From contig JAUCBJ010000545.1 of NCBI GenBank assembly GCA_032718475.1, positions 1 through 27,835 of the forward strand: 27,835 nucleotides of DNA, given 5' to 3'. Of the stretch, positions 1-9,268 are shown one piece after another. The stretch is from Nemertoderma westbladi (Eukaryota; Xenacoelomorpha; Nemertodermatida; Nemertodermatidae). The notes under the pieces are model-generated. The model saw only the letters and a list, made by a program, of their open reading frames with translations. It was not told the DNA's origin and made no database searches. Position numbers and translations under genes: made by a program. How positions within the stretch are numbered: the stretch's first letter is position 1; each line of letters starts with the position of its first letter.

Positions 1-395
1 GGCTTTTACATTGATTCCTGGATTCAGTATCCAATGTGCTGCACAAAGGTATCTTAAACGTTTCAACGGATTGTTTCAGTATCCCATATACTGCGCGAAG
101 GTATCTTAAATGTTTCAATATATTGTTACAGTACCTATCCCACGTGCTGCATGCAGGTCTCTTAAACGCTTCAATGGATTGTTTCAGTATCTCACATACT
201 GCGCGAAGGTCTCTTAAACGTTTCAACCGATTGTTACAATACCCCACATGCTGCATGAAGGTCTCTTAAACGTTTCAACGGATTGTTTCAGTATGTCACA
301 TTCTGCGTGAAGATCTCTTAAATGTTTCAATAGATTGATTCCTGGATTCAGTATCCAACGTGCTGCACGAAGTCTTCTGAACAGATTCAATTACC
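1..395. repeat. Minisatellite, about 52-bp unit, 7 copies
   Basis: A tandem array in which the phrase GGTMTCTTAAAYGTTTCAA recurs at about 48, 100, 156, 208, 260 and 312, with a diverged last copy at 372. Spacings are 52, 56, 52, 52, 52 and 60 bases. Two unit subtypes roughly alternate, one with GTGCTGCATGAAG and one with ATACTGCGCGAAG before the phrase. The first and last units share a longer segment starting TTGATTCCTGGATTCAGTAT (11 and 335), so the array may continue to the left of the window. A small open frame across it is a by-product of the period and is not a gene. Confidence 0.85.
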
Positions 396-416
396 CGTCC
401 CGTACAACAGATTATT

Positions 417-2213
417 CTACTACTACTAGGATTGGCATGCTGCATTGCAGCTGCATTTTTAAGAATGCTGTGCCGGCTTGTCAACAAAATTGCACCGCCA
501 CAACTCCCTATCACCCATGACATTTGCTAGATCATCCGCATCTTTAAGGCCAGTGTCCTTTAAGATGCGTCTCAAGAAAGTCATGGGCTGTCCACCATGC
601 TTATTCACTCCATGGGGCTGCCAAAGTACAAGATTATGCACTGGCTGGTCCTCACGGCGAAAGCAATGTCCTGCAAAGCGGAGGCGATTTTGTTCTAGTG
701 TCAAGCTTGGAGGAACCAATGAGACACCTCCAATGTTATATAGTGTCTGGTTGGAGATGTGTGCATTGTACTTGACACAATGAACCCGGCGTAGCATTCT
801 TGTGAATGTGCCATCCAGAGATTTGGTGTCCTCAGCAGTTAGAGCCCAGCATGGACTCCCGTAGAGGAGTACTGGAACTACTGCTGCTCTAAATAATCGG
901 ACCTTAAGTTTCCGATTAATTCTAGGTGACTTACAAATCCTGGAAAGCCTATTCAAGGCTGCCCATGCCTTTCCCTTACGTATTCGAAGGTCCTCACCTG
1001 ACTTCCGAATCCATGATCCCAGGTAACAGAAGTCGTCCACATGCTCAAGCATACCATCCTTTGAACTTATGCTCATCCGATCAGAGACTTGCTGAGGACT
1101 TTCAAAGTTAACTGTCAGAATTTTGGTCTTTCTGGAGTTAATAAAAAGACCAACACTAGAAGCAGCATGTTCTAATGAGCTGAGGAGCCGTTGGGCTCCC
1201 TCTAATGATTCTGAGAGTACTCCTAAGTCATCAGCAAAGTCTAGATCAATTAGGTACTTGGCAGGATTTCCTCGACTTCTGGAGCCAGTAGGTGGAGTTA
1301 TCATCACCCCATCATCATTGTGATGATCTAAGGACATGCGTAGAACATAGTCAACCACAATAATGAACAAGAATGGTGCAAGTGTGTCTCCTTGGAGGAC
1401 GCCCCATAACACTTCAAATGGTTCTGTGTCACCGTCAACAGTAGACACAAATGTTGTCGAACCATCGTATACTGATCTGATTGCTGCAATAATTTCATCA
1501 GGAATCCCATATAATGAAAGTATGATGAACATACGTGACCGAGAGACTGAATCAAAGGCCTTGAAGAAGTCAACAAAGATAACAGCCAGATGCCTGTCTT
1601 TCTTTTTTGATAATTCTTCAATTATCCTTCTAAGTGCCAAAATGGGCTCCATGGTCCCACGACCTTTACGGAACCCATTCTGATTTCCACGGAGCAGTCT
1701 CTCAATGGGATCCCTGATGCGATTTAATAGAATCCTATTGTATAGCTTTGCAGCAATCGAGATCTATGAGATTCCCCGAAAAGAACCATAGAGTGTTAGG
1801 TTGCCCTTCTTGGGAACTGGCACCAACTTATTTGTTTTCATTTCTTGTGGGACTCTTGTTGTTCGGTACATGTCTACTATGATGGGATAGATGAGCTTTA
1901 AACACTCAGGTATTTTAAAGACCTCAGGGGGAACACCATCTACTCCACTGGCACGATTGGTCTTAATGCTCTTTGCAGCAGCCTTCACTTCTGCAAAGGA
2001 GATATCGCCAGTAGGAATATCTGGAAGTACAGACTCAGACACTTTTACTTCTATAATGTTATCAGGCAATACCCTGTCATTATTGAGGAGCTTTTCAAAG
2101 TGGGCTTTCCAACCATTGAGGCGATCGGCTGGTGATTCAACCTTAACCTTGGTGGTTGGTTGGCTTTTCCGCCCAGTAAGCAGATTGATCGATTTCCATG
2201 CCTGGGATTCAGA
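417..2213 (-). mobile_element. RTE-like non-LTR retrotransposon, 5'-truncated
   Basis: The minus strand carries the linker, reverse transcriptase and C-terminal region of a LINE polyprotein. The upstream endonuclease domain is missing, which is the usual result of incomplete reverse transcription. The 3' end probably lies just after the stop at 459. About 30 bases downstream, on the minus strand, is a short tandem TAG run (417-429). RTE-type LINEs often end in short tandem repeats rather than long poly(A), so I take this run as the 3' tail. It sits next to the 52-bp minisatellite. I saw no convincing target-site duplication. RTE is a motif-level assignment. Confidence 0.75.
459..2213 (-). pseudogene. 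RTE-like reverse transcriptase, one nonsense codon
   Basis: A single minus-strand frame is readable from 2213 down to the TAA at 459-461, broken only by a TAG at 1764-1766 just after the FRGIS motif. Upstream of the stop are linker phrases typical of this LINE type (NLLTGRKS, SPADRLNGWKAHFEKLL) and SFRGIS. After it come AAKLYNRILLNRIR and NQNGFRKGRG. Counting from the methionine at 1652, FVDFFKAFD (residues 26-34) holds the first catalytic aspartate, GVLQGDTLAPFLF (84-96) follows, and FADD (139-142) is the catalytic pair. The C-terminal region (LYGSPCWAL, RRVHC, LRFAGHCFRRED) is of the kind that follows RTE reverse transcriptases. The frame is otherwise intact, so decay looks limited. The endonuclease domain is absent. 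Confidence 0.85.
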
Positions 2214-3570
2214 TTATTCAGTGTCATGCGCGAATCGGCGAATGCATTATGATTATACCAATGTCGTCATCTGGCTTCGTTTTCTTCACGTTTTTTTTTA
2301 GGTGGTTTGAGTTGGTTTGCAGTGCAGACTTCACTTCACATTCTGATAATATTTATTTCAGTATTGACTTGACATTCTAGTTTTCGAGTTTTATAGAGAA
2401 CAGTCTGACAGTAGAATATACAGTAGGATCATTCCATTCATGCTCGACCAATGGGTGTGGCAAGGGTCGGAGATTTTCGATGAAATTTTCACCCTTTATT
2501 GATACTTGTGAAAAAATGATATTTTGAAAATTTCAGCTTATTTCATTGATTTGTTCTCGAGATATCGCTGTTTGAATTATCGCTCATTTTCAAAATTCAG
2601 TTAATCACATTATTTAAGGTGGAGTCTAAACTTGCTCTGATTATCAGTTTTGTATTAATTGTGCTTGATATTAACAATTGGAGACATATATGTCCATATT
2701 TTAGTAATGAAATTAGTAAACTATTTGTCAGAAAGCTACAATGAGTCTTTAAAATCCTCTAAAAATTTGAAATTTTGAAAAATGCCAGATTTATAACATA
2801 TTCTACGTTGTTCTGATAATTAGTTTACCTGATATATAAGTTTCTCATGTTACAGCAACTCAAAATGGACTTACAGTAGTAAAGCAAGATTCACTTAAAA
2901 AACAAAAATCAGAAACCCAGTGTGAATGTTTATATTTGCGAAGAATTGCAAAAACGTGAAAAAGGGATACTTTGACGACGTTGGTGATGCAATCTGATTA
3001 ATGATATGCTCATGATCTTTTAACCCTGTCATCATTGATATAAAGTGTCCACCCTGTCAAAATTTGAAGTCTAAACTGGGAATGGTTGAGTATGTGCTGT
3101 GCACCTCAACAAAGAAAACCAAAAATTTTCAGAGGCGGGTGGATTCCAATGTTCCGTGAGAAGTTCTGATGATGAGTTTTTGCATGAATATAAGTTTTTT
3201 TGTGAGAATTATGATAAATTACTAAATTTTAAATTATATTCCCAAAACGAATAGTCAGAAACTGTGGGGAACTAAAACAAATGTGCATATATTTAGTTAC
3301 CAGTGGAGGTCACTCACGTGCGACGTGAAGTGCCCTTCCCACTCATTTATTGACTATACATATATACAGTATATTGTATATGGTAGGCCCTATTTCAAGT
3401 AATGAATCAAAAGGGAAGATAAGGTATAGTGACTAATTACTTAAGGTATTTGTATTATTAAAGTATAATGTATGACTGTGAGTTGGGTAGTTCAATAGTT
3501 AGCAATTTGAGTTTGGTAGTATTTTATTGATGATGAAGTCTATTGCACATTGTACTTATATCTCAATTTT
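2214..3570. other. AT-rich non-coding stretch
   Basis: I see no long frame, tandem repeat or inverted terminal pair here. The sequence is AT-rich and full of stops in all frames. The RTE-like reading frame is closed by a TAA at 2214-2216, so the truncated end of that element lies close to 2213. Anything inserted here has decayed past recognition by eye. Confidence 0.6.
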
Positions 3571-3897
3571 TCAACCACACTTATCACAAATGATGTCTAA
3601 ATCATAATCGAAGTTATTGGGCAAACAATAAGTGCATGAACATGATATGTCACAATTATCACAGAGCACCTATAGATCCTGATTTATGTGTGTGTCTGAT
3701 TCCCAGGATTTCCTACAGTTATAGCAATAGTCCTCAGTATCAGAAGATGCAGATATAGAAGGAACAACTGTCAGACTGTAGTTGGTTTGTGGACGGACAG
3801 GTATCTCTCTCATAACTTTGCGATACTGATTCACTTCAGATCCTGAGGTAACCCTGCATACAAGCTTATGTTGGGCGAGCGACGAAAGTAAACGAGC
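3571..3897 (-). pseudogene. Cysteine-rich coding remnant, unidentified
   Basis: One minus-strand frame runs from 3897 (just after a TAA at 3898-3900) to a TGA at 3571-3573. It has about 108 codons and is broken only by one TAG at 3676-3678. The first half reads as ordinary protein (SLAQHKLVCRVTSGSEVNQY, RKVMREIPVRPQTNYSLTVV). The second half is cysteine-rich: CYNC, then after the stop CDNCDISCSCTYC and a final CDKCG. Repeated C-x2-C pairs suggest a zinc-binding knuckle at the C-terminus of a larger protein. I do not recognise the family. It could be the last exon of a transposase relic or a decayed host gene. It is too interrupted for automatic ORF calling. Cysteine spacing and length argue against chance, but this is inference. 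Confidence 0.4.
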
Positions 3898-3932
3898 TTA
3901 GCATACAGGTACCACTAACTCAATCTGTGTGT

Positions 3933-3980
3933 CTGTTGTTCTGTTGATCTGTTGTTCTGTCGATCTGTTGTTCTGTCGTG
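3933..3980. repeat. 16-bp tandem repeat, 3 copies
   Basis: Three consecutive copies of CTGTTGTTCTGTYGAT start at 3933, 3949 and 3965, the last ending GTG instead of GAT. The array follows the phrase GGCGAGCGACGAAAGTAAACGAGC and precedes CGTTAATAACTCAGCC, which looks like the body of a longer dispersed repeat. I cannot define the ends of that repeat from this window. Confidence 0.75.
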
Positions 3981-4300
3981 TCCAATTTTAAACGTTAATA
4001 ACTCAGCCAAATGTTAATGAACTTTAACCAAACATGGTACACATGTAGTCTGGCAAAAGTTTAGAAATTTTCCAAGTTGAATTTGCGTGGGATCTTCGTG
4101 CAGCATCTGTGTAACTGTCTTATGGTTATAATAAATTAATCTACCCAAAAATTATTAGGCTTGGCATCAGCTGGTTGCTAGGAGACTACAGGATTACAGT
4201 ACGGTACCAGTACTGTTAACAGTTACAGTGGTACAGAGTTACCGGTACCGTCTTCAGGTCGTTGGTCGTTGGCAACGGCAAGGCCATCTAAACAACTTCT
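3981..4300. other. Non-coding, low-complexity palindromic words
   Basis: No gene is visible. From about 4195 to 4255 the sequence is a jumble of GTACCAGTAC, GTTAACAGTTAC and ACCGGTACCG words, the same word set that recurs through the window. Confidence 0.5.
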
Positions 4301-4941
4301 TCATCTAAACAGCTTCCGACAGTCCGATGTATCTGGACCCGAGCAGCCGAGTGGCATCAAGATGCAATTAACTGAGGAATAAATACTACGTAATTGCTTG
4401 CTTGTCAGTAAGATTATATTTACTACACTGGGAATACGGTGGTCGGTCAGATCGTAATGCGGGCCACTGTCAAGTTCCTCATGCCTCACTCAGGCCACCC
4501 ACCTTGGAGTGCGGTGGGAAGAGTCCAACTTACGTCGATGACTGGACGAATCGACGAGGATTGCGATTTGGGTTTAGCGGCGGCCCGGACAGCCGGATCC
4601 TGGGATCGCCTGGGGGAAATTGTTGAAAGTCGGGCAGATGTGTATCTCACAAGATTACGTTCTCTGCCACGCAAAAGTATGAGGCGAATTCGTTGTCGAA
4701 TTGGGTCAGAAGCTGCGGGAATTCTACTGTTCTACGGGAATAAACCGCAGCTGTCCGGTGACTACGGTCGGATACTGGGATGAGCAGGTATTTCGATCGA
4801 GTTTCTCGTATTCTCGATTTTCTCGATATTTCCTTAAACCACATGGCTTCGCATATTGAACGTGTGATTGGAAATAAGTTTATGCTACCCTTCCGCCCCT
4901 TGGGTGGTAGATGTCGCGGTTATGTATTGGTTGGTAGGTAA
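4301..4941 (+). other. GC-richer patch with short open frames
   Basis: This patch is clearly richer in GC and CpG than its surroundings. It has a 114-codon plus-strand frame (4439-4783; WDRLGEIVESRADVYLTRLR near the middle) and an overlapping 53-codon frame (4780-4941; RYFDRVSRILDFLDISLNHM). Neither has a motif I recognise. The composition and the protein-like second frame make a decayed coding region or exon possible, such as a transposase end. No start context, splice signal or homology supports a definite gene, so I do not call a CDS. Confidence 0.3.
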
Positions 4942-4944
4942 GAT

Positions 4945-4956
4945 GGGGGGGGGGGG
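4945..4956. repeat. Poly-G tract, 12 G
   Basis: An uninterrupted run of 12 guanines lies just after the GC-richer patch. It is a homopolymer or possible G-quadruplex site, and its length is prone to sequencing error. Confidence 0.9.
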
Positions 4957-5005
4957 TGCAGATTAAAAGGGTTGAACACGTACTGTCCCCCCTTTCTTTG
5001 ATTGA

Positions 5006-5258
5006 TTGTCGGTATGGTTAAATTTCTCAAATACTGATTTTGTGATACAGTCGCTCAATTTTAATTTGTATCTCATAACTGGGCCTCGTCCTGCGCGAAG
5101 GCCCCACGAACGTGTTCAGGTGAAGCATCAAACCTATGATAGCATCTTGTACCAGGGACTCGAGCAACAACTCCAGCGAAACGTGGTTCCAGCTCAGCTT
5201 CCTTGGTATCAACTTGTTTTGAAATCCAAATGTACCTGTTAAGAATGTAATAAATAAA
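5006..5258 (+). other. Possible terminal exon with poly(A) signals
   Basis: A plus-strand frame ends at a TAA (5240-5242). Its last 55 or so codons read like protein (RPARRPHERVQVKHQTYDSI, LYQGLEQQLQRNVVPAQLPW). Seven bases after the stop, two overlapping AATAAA hexamers lie at 5249-5254 and 5253-5258. A stop followed at once by canonical poly(A) signals suggests a last exon or a processed insert. I see no clear splice acceptor and do not recognise the peptide. AATAAA is common by chance in AT-rich DNA, so support is weak. Confidence 0.25.
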
Positions 5259-6062
5259 GGAAAAAGATTAATCAACATGCAGCTTTGCCTAAAGATACTG
5301 AAACATATTTTTTATGATTAGATCCGCTTCTATATATAGTTATATACTCACTGAATCCCTGTCAAAGCTACAGTACCGGTTCAGCCAGACAGCGTGACAG
5401 CTGCACTGCAACAGTTATAATAACAGAGACAACAGGATAATTCAGTCTGGCAGTAATGTACAGTACTGTACTGAAATAAAATGTCTACAATGTGACCGCC
5501 AGAATTCAAATCTGCCTCCAATTTAATCATATTTCGGTTAATTAGGATTTCCCTTAAATATTTTGTGGTCATAAATGTGCAATTTCTGGTGAAAATATAC
5601 AAGATGTCATAAAGGATAAAGCCACAGGCCATAAAATAATTATCAGATTATGGCGAAACACCTATTGTTGTTTATGAAAACTTAACTTAATCATACGGTG
5701 AAATTTATTCGTGATAGGTATTTTAGTTGTTGTTCACTGAATCATTTTTTACAGTGTATGTGCGGATGTGTGTGGATTTCTGTATTTCATCTATTATAGT
5801 ATATATTTTAAATATTATTTACATCAGAGGCTGGCAATACAAGGTAGGAGTGTAATCTTCCATCGATAACCATACCTCAATGAACTGAACACTACGCAAA
5901 CTTTAGTTTACTGTTTGTAGTTAGTACTGTAGTACTGTAGTGTAGTTGCAGTAGTCAGGTAGTAGGCCTAGTTAGTAGGTAAGGTACCGGTACATGGTAA
6001 ACACTAAAACAGGTACTGCTGTACTGAGGTACCGGTCAGCCGGTACTAAAGTCAGAAAGTAA
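5259..6062. other. Non-coding, GTACTGTA-rich low complexity
   Basis: No gene is visible. The stretch from 5360 to 5480 and especially 5900-6060 consists of short overlapping words (GTACTGTAGT, TAGGCCTAGT, GGTACCGGTAC). It ends in AGAAAGTAA at 6054-6062, which may be the left target-site duplication of the following element. Confidence 0.5.
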
Positions 6063-6303
6063 GGGTGCATGTAAAGAGCGGACTGCGGACTACGGACTGC
6101 GAATTGTCAATTAAAAGCCCAAATATGCGCGGTCAATTTGAATTTATAGCATTATAATGTAAGACTAAGAATCCGCTCTTTGTTGTCTGGACAAACGGCG
6201 GAATAAAGCCAGAAAATTGTAACCTGATTGGCTCAATCATTTACATAGGCCCAAAGGGAACTTTCCTGAATCCTCTTATTGGCTTAAGTTAAATGTTTTC
6301 ATT
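6063..6303 (+). repeat. Left long inverted arm
   Basis: This arm pairs with 8896-9159. It starts GGGTGCATGTAAAGAGCGG and carries GGACTGCGGACTACGGACTG, a short internal repeat of GGACTRCGGACT type. The last clear match is AAATGTTTTCATT. Confidence 0.75.
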
Positions 6304-6503
6304 GTGACACATAGATGATAGAGATGGAAACACAAACAATATTCCAACATTACTACAGTATAATTATGCTGTAAGTAATTAAGTAGGCCTACCGGTGCGG
6401 TATCAATTAAGCTATGCCGTCAGCAGGCATGTACTGTTGGCCTACCGGCTACCGGTTGAAGTTTTCGATTAGGCCTAATTCAAACTAAAACTAAGTATAA
6501 TAA

Positions 6504-6878
6504 GGGGCCGTCCAAGTATGACGTCTGCACTTTTCTCCAAAATGTTGACCACCTCCCTCCCCTAAATCAGATGTCATCAGATAGTCGTTGACACCCCCCC
6601 TCCCCTAAATCAGATTAAAAAAATTTTCGCGTGCTAATCACTGAAACATGGTGACTGGTAACTGAAACAGAAGGTTGTGCTACGGGCCTTCTGGGGCTTC
6701 GAACAATTAAAATAGGCAAGCTATTTACTCTTCTGTTATATCTCTTCTAGCACCTATAAATGAACATGCTGACGTCAGATTTTGGCTGACCCCCACCCCT
6801 CCCCTCATCAGCACGTCATCAGATTTTCCCAACCCCCCTCCCCACCCTAAAGTGCTGACGTCATACTTGGACGGCCCC
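6504..6878. mobile_element. Harbinger-like MITE, 375 bp
   Basis: The left end starts GGGGCCGTCCAAGTATGACG and the right end is its reverse complement. Over 27 bases the terminal inverted repeats match at 26 positions (mismatch at CTGCAC versus CAGCAC). TAA flanks both ends (6501-6503 and 6879-6881), fitting a 3-bp target duplication. TWA duplications with G-rich ends are characteristic of PIF/Harbinger. The inside has no frame but repeats C-rich phrases (CCCTCCCCTAAATCAGATT), so subterminal regions are also partly repetitive. Elements starting GGGGCCGTCCA are, to my knowledge, common in invertebrate genomes. Assignment to a superfamily is inference from the ends. Confidence 0.8.
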
Positions 6879-6881
6879 TAA

Positions 6882-7201
6882 GTAACGTAATCGATGGCGG
6901 CCGTATTGCAAGTGTAGTACTGTAGAAGGCCTATTCTTAAACGTCCAAAACTAAACTTACAGACTTACTATATATAATACATCCAGGCTTACGTAAGATG
7001 ATATCAGGAATCAGGATATTGCCTTGATGTGAAAGTTTAGGAAAATATTACCTGATTACTACTGTATTTAGAGTAGAGCAGTAGAGGTAGGTTCGCCACT
7101 ACAGCACTAGTCCTCAGTCAGTCAGTAGGTATAGGTTCGCCACTAGTAGTAGTTCCTTAATCAACAGTGCACGTAATCAGCACGTGCACGTGCAGTAATT
7201 A
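6882..7201. other. Native interior of the long-TIR element
   Basis: Between the MITE and the hAT-like insertion I see no coding frame. The sequence is low complexity, with GGTTCGCCACTA repeated at about 7090 and 7135 and CACGTGCACGTGCAG near 7180. Confidence 0.5.
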
Positions 7202-7561
7202 CTGTATAGTAGGGCTCGATCGGAGTTGGGATTTGGCCGGAGCCGGAGCAGGAGCCGGAGTTGGACAATTTGGCCGGAGCCGGAGCAGGAGCCGGAGTTT
7301 TTCAAAAATTTTAAAAATTTAATTATTTATTTAGAAAAAATAAAGTATGGTTATCGTTCGCCAATCGCTCATAATCAATCATACTGTAGGTCTAATTAAT
7401 TTCATAATTTATAGATTTACGAATTTTCAATTTAAAATTTAAGTACCGGTAATTAATTAAAGTTATCACGGACAGACGGCCTGACGCTGACGGCTAAAAA
7501 TTACCTACAGTACCTAACTCACTAACTGCTGAACTGTGGTAGAGGTGTGTACTGTAGGTAG

Positions 7562-8365
7562 TAGGGCTCGATCGGAGTTGGGATTTGGCCGGAGCCGGAG
7601 CAGGAGCCGGAGTTGGACAATTTGGCCGGAGCCGGAGCAGGAGCCGGAGTTTTTCAAAAATTTTAAAAATTTAATTATTTATTTAAAAAAAAATAAAGTA
7701 TGGTTATCGTTCGCCAATCGCTCATAATCAATCATACTGTAGGTCTAATTAATTTCATAATTTTGAATTTATAGATTTACGAATTTAAAATTTAAGTAAT
7801 TAATTTATCACGGACAGACGGCCTGACGCTGACGGCGACGGCCTGATGCTGACGGCGACGGCCTGACGCTGACGGCTAAAAATTACCTACAGTACCTAAC
7901 TCGCTGTCTAACTGTGGTAGAGGTCTGTACTGTAGGTAGCCTACCGTACGTGTACCAGTACTGCAGTACAGTATGCTGGCATGACAGCAGTAAATGGCTG
8001 CAGTCGTACAGTCTGACAGTGTACAATCATAGCATTTACAATTTTTTAAAGTAGGGCCTATCTGTAATAGTCTGCTAGTCAGCCAGCTGGCCAGTACCAG
8101 TACTGCAGTACAGTCAGTCCTGCAGTCAGTCATTGACTTTAAGTAAATACTGCAGTATTATCAGACTGTCAGATTATACTTGATATTGAAGCTGTACTAC
8201 AGTACTTATAGTGTTAAATAATTGTTCAGATTAGAATATGCATGAAATATAATACTTTATTAAAAAATTAACTCCGGCAATATTTTTACCGGAGCCGGAG
8301 CAGGAGCCGGAGGTGCCAAAATGGCCGGAGCCGGAGCCGGAGGCCGGAGCTCCGATCGAGCCCTA
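7562..8365. mobile_element. hAT-like non-autonomous element, copy B, inserted in copy A
   Basis: Same ends as copy A, flanked by perfect 8-bp duplications GTAGGTAG (7554-7561 and 8366-8373). The target lies within copy A at ACTGTAGGTAGCCTACC. The same site is intact inside copy B (near 7930) and inside copy C (near 16608), so two unoccupied sites confirm the insertion point. The full 804-bp element has GGAGCC-type hexamers at both ends, an AT-rich left interior and a right half rich in CAGTACTG words. It differs from copies A and C by small indels, including a 20-bp tandem repeat. It carries no gene. Confidence 0.92.
7817..7876. repeat. 20-bp tandem repeat inside hAT-like copy B
   Basis: Three copies of GACGGCCTGAYGCTGACGGC. 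Copy A has one copy of this unit at the equivalent place (near 7475-7495). Copy C has a rearranged version of two to three (near 16496-16549). It is a variable-number tract that expanded within the family. Confidence 0.85.
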
Positions 8366-8895
8366 GTAGGTAGCCTACCTACCTGCCTACAGTACTGCCG
8401 TACGTGTACCAGTCCTGCAGTCAGCCAGTACTGCCAGACTGCAGTACAGTATGCTGGCATGGCATGACAGCAGTAAATGGCTGCAGTGGTACAGCTACAG
8501 TGTACATTCATAGCATTTACAATTTTTTACAGCAGGGCCTATCTGTAATAGTCTGCTAGTCAGCCAGCTGCTGGCCAGTACAGTACCAGTACTGCAGTAG
8601 TCAGTCAGTCATTGACTTTAAGTAATACTGCAGTACCGGTATTATGCTTGATATTGAAGCTGTACTACAGTAGGCCTACTTACTTCAGTACTTAGTGTAA
8701 ATAATTGTTCAGATTAGAATATGCACGAAATATAATACTTTATTAAAAAATTAACTCCGGCAATATTTTTACCGGAGCCGGAGCAGGAGCCGGAGGTACC
8801 AAAATGGCCGGAGCCGGAGCCGGAGGCCGGAGCTCCGATCGAGCCCTACTGTATAGGATAATTATTTCCTGTATTACAGTGTTGCGCAATGGCTG

Positions 8896-9159
8896 AATGG
8901 TAAACATTTAAAAGCCAATGCTGCAATGGGATGATTCATTCTTTAAGTTCCCTTTCAGCCTATGTAAATGATTGAGCCAATCCAGCAATCAGGTTACAAT
9001 TTGCTGATTTGCCGGCTTCAGTCCGTCATTTGTCCAGACAACAAAGAACGGATTCTTAGTTTGGAAGTCGATAATTCAAATTAACCGCGTGGATTTCGGC
9101 AAACCGCAGTCCGTAGTCAGGTAGTCCGCCAGTCCGCAGTCCACTCTTTACATGCACCC
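8896..9159 (-). repeat. Right long inverted arm
   Basis: Reverse complement partner of 6063-6303. The outer end is CCACTCTTTACATGCACCC, followed by AGA and then AGAAAGTAA, the nonamer found at the left flank. It is somewhat longer than the left arm because of several small insertions. Confidence 0.75.
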
Positions 9160-9268
9160 AGAAGAAAGTAACCATGTATTAATTATGTACTGAACTGACA
9201 AACTGATATATCACTGTATCATGGCGTACTATATCAGTTGGGTATTCTCAGCGAGATTTGGTTTCTTT

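Larger units (their letters stand above)
7210..8848. mobile_element. hAT-like non-autonomous element, copy A (split by copy B)
   Basis: Termini are TAGGGCTCGATCGGAG and CTCCGATCGAGCCCTA, flanked by perfect 8-bp duplications CTGTATAG (7202-7209 and 8849-8856). TAGGG-type ends with 8-bp TSDs define a hAT-like element. The subterminal regions carry GGAGCC/GGAGCA hexamer repeats at both ends, plausible transposase-binding sites. The element has no coding capacity. It is interrupted at 7562-8365 by a second copy of the same family. Without that copy and one TSD it is about 827 bp, matching the other two copies (804 and about 808 bp). It sits inside the long-TIR element. Confidence 0.9.
6063..9159. 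mobile_element. Long-TIR (MULE-like) element, non-autonomous, host to insertions
   Basis: A block of about 240 bases at 6063-6303 recurs in reverse complement at 8896-9159. Both outer ends read GGGTGCATGTAAAGAGYGG. Shared inner phrases include ACTAAGAATCCGYTCTTTGT, TTGTAACCTGATTG and GGCTCAATCATTTACATAGG. Arms are diverged (perhaps 75-80% by eye) with indels. The left flank is AGAAAGTAA touching the element. The same nonamer is on the right after a 3-base AGA, consistent with a 9-bp TSD altered by slippage. Long inverted ends and 9-bp TSDs are typical of Mutator-like elements. After removing a Harbinger-like MITE (6504-6878) and a hAT-like element (7210-8848), about 1.07 kb of native sequence remains with no transposase. 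Two independent copies in opposite orientation is the alternative. Confidence 0.55.

Noticed and set aside
478-1683. Several plus-strand frames opposite the RTE-like reverse transcriptase
   Set aside because: They are antisense shadows of the minus-strand reverse transcriptase and carry no recognisable motif.
7536-7727. Open frame rich in Arg-Ser repeats, also present at 12718-13020
   Set aside because: It is a translation of the GGAGCC/GGAGCA hexamer tract at the left end of the hAT-like element. It recurs with each copy and is not an SR protein.
8260-8511. Minus-strand frame with a Pro-Ala-rich repeat
   Set aside because: It comes from the right-end GGAGCC hexamers of the same element and crosses the element boundary, so it is not a gene.
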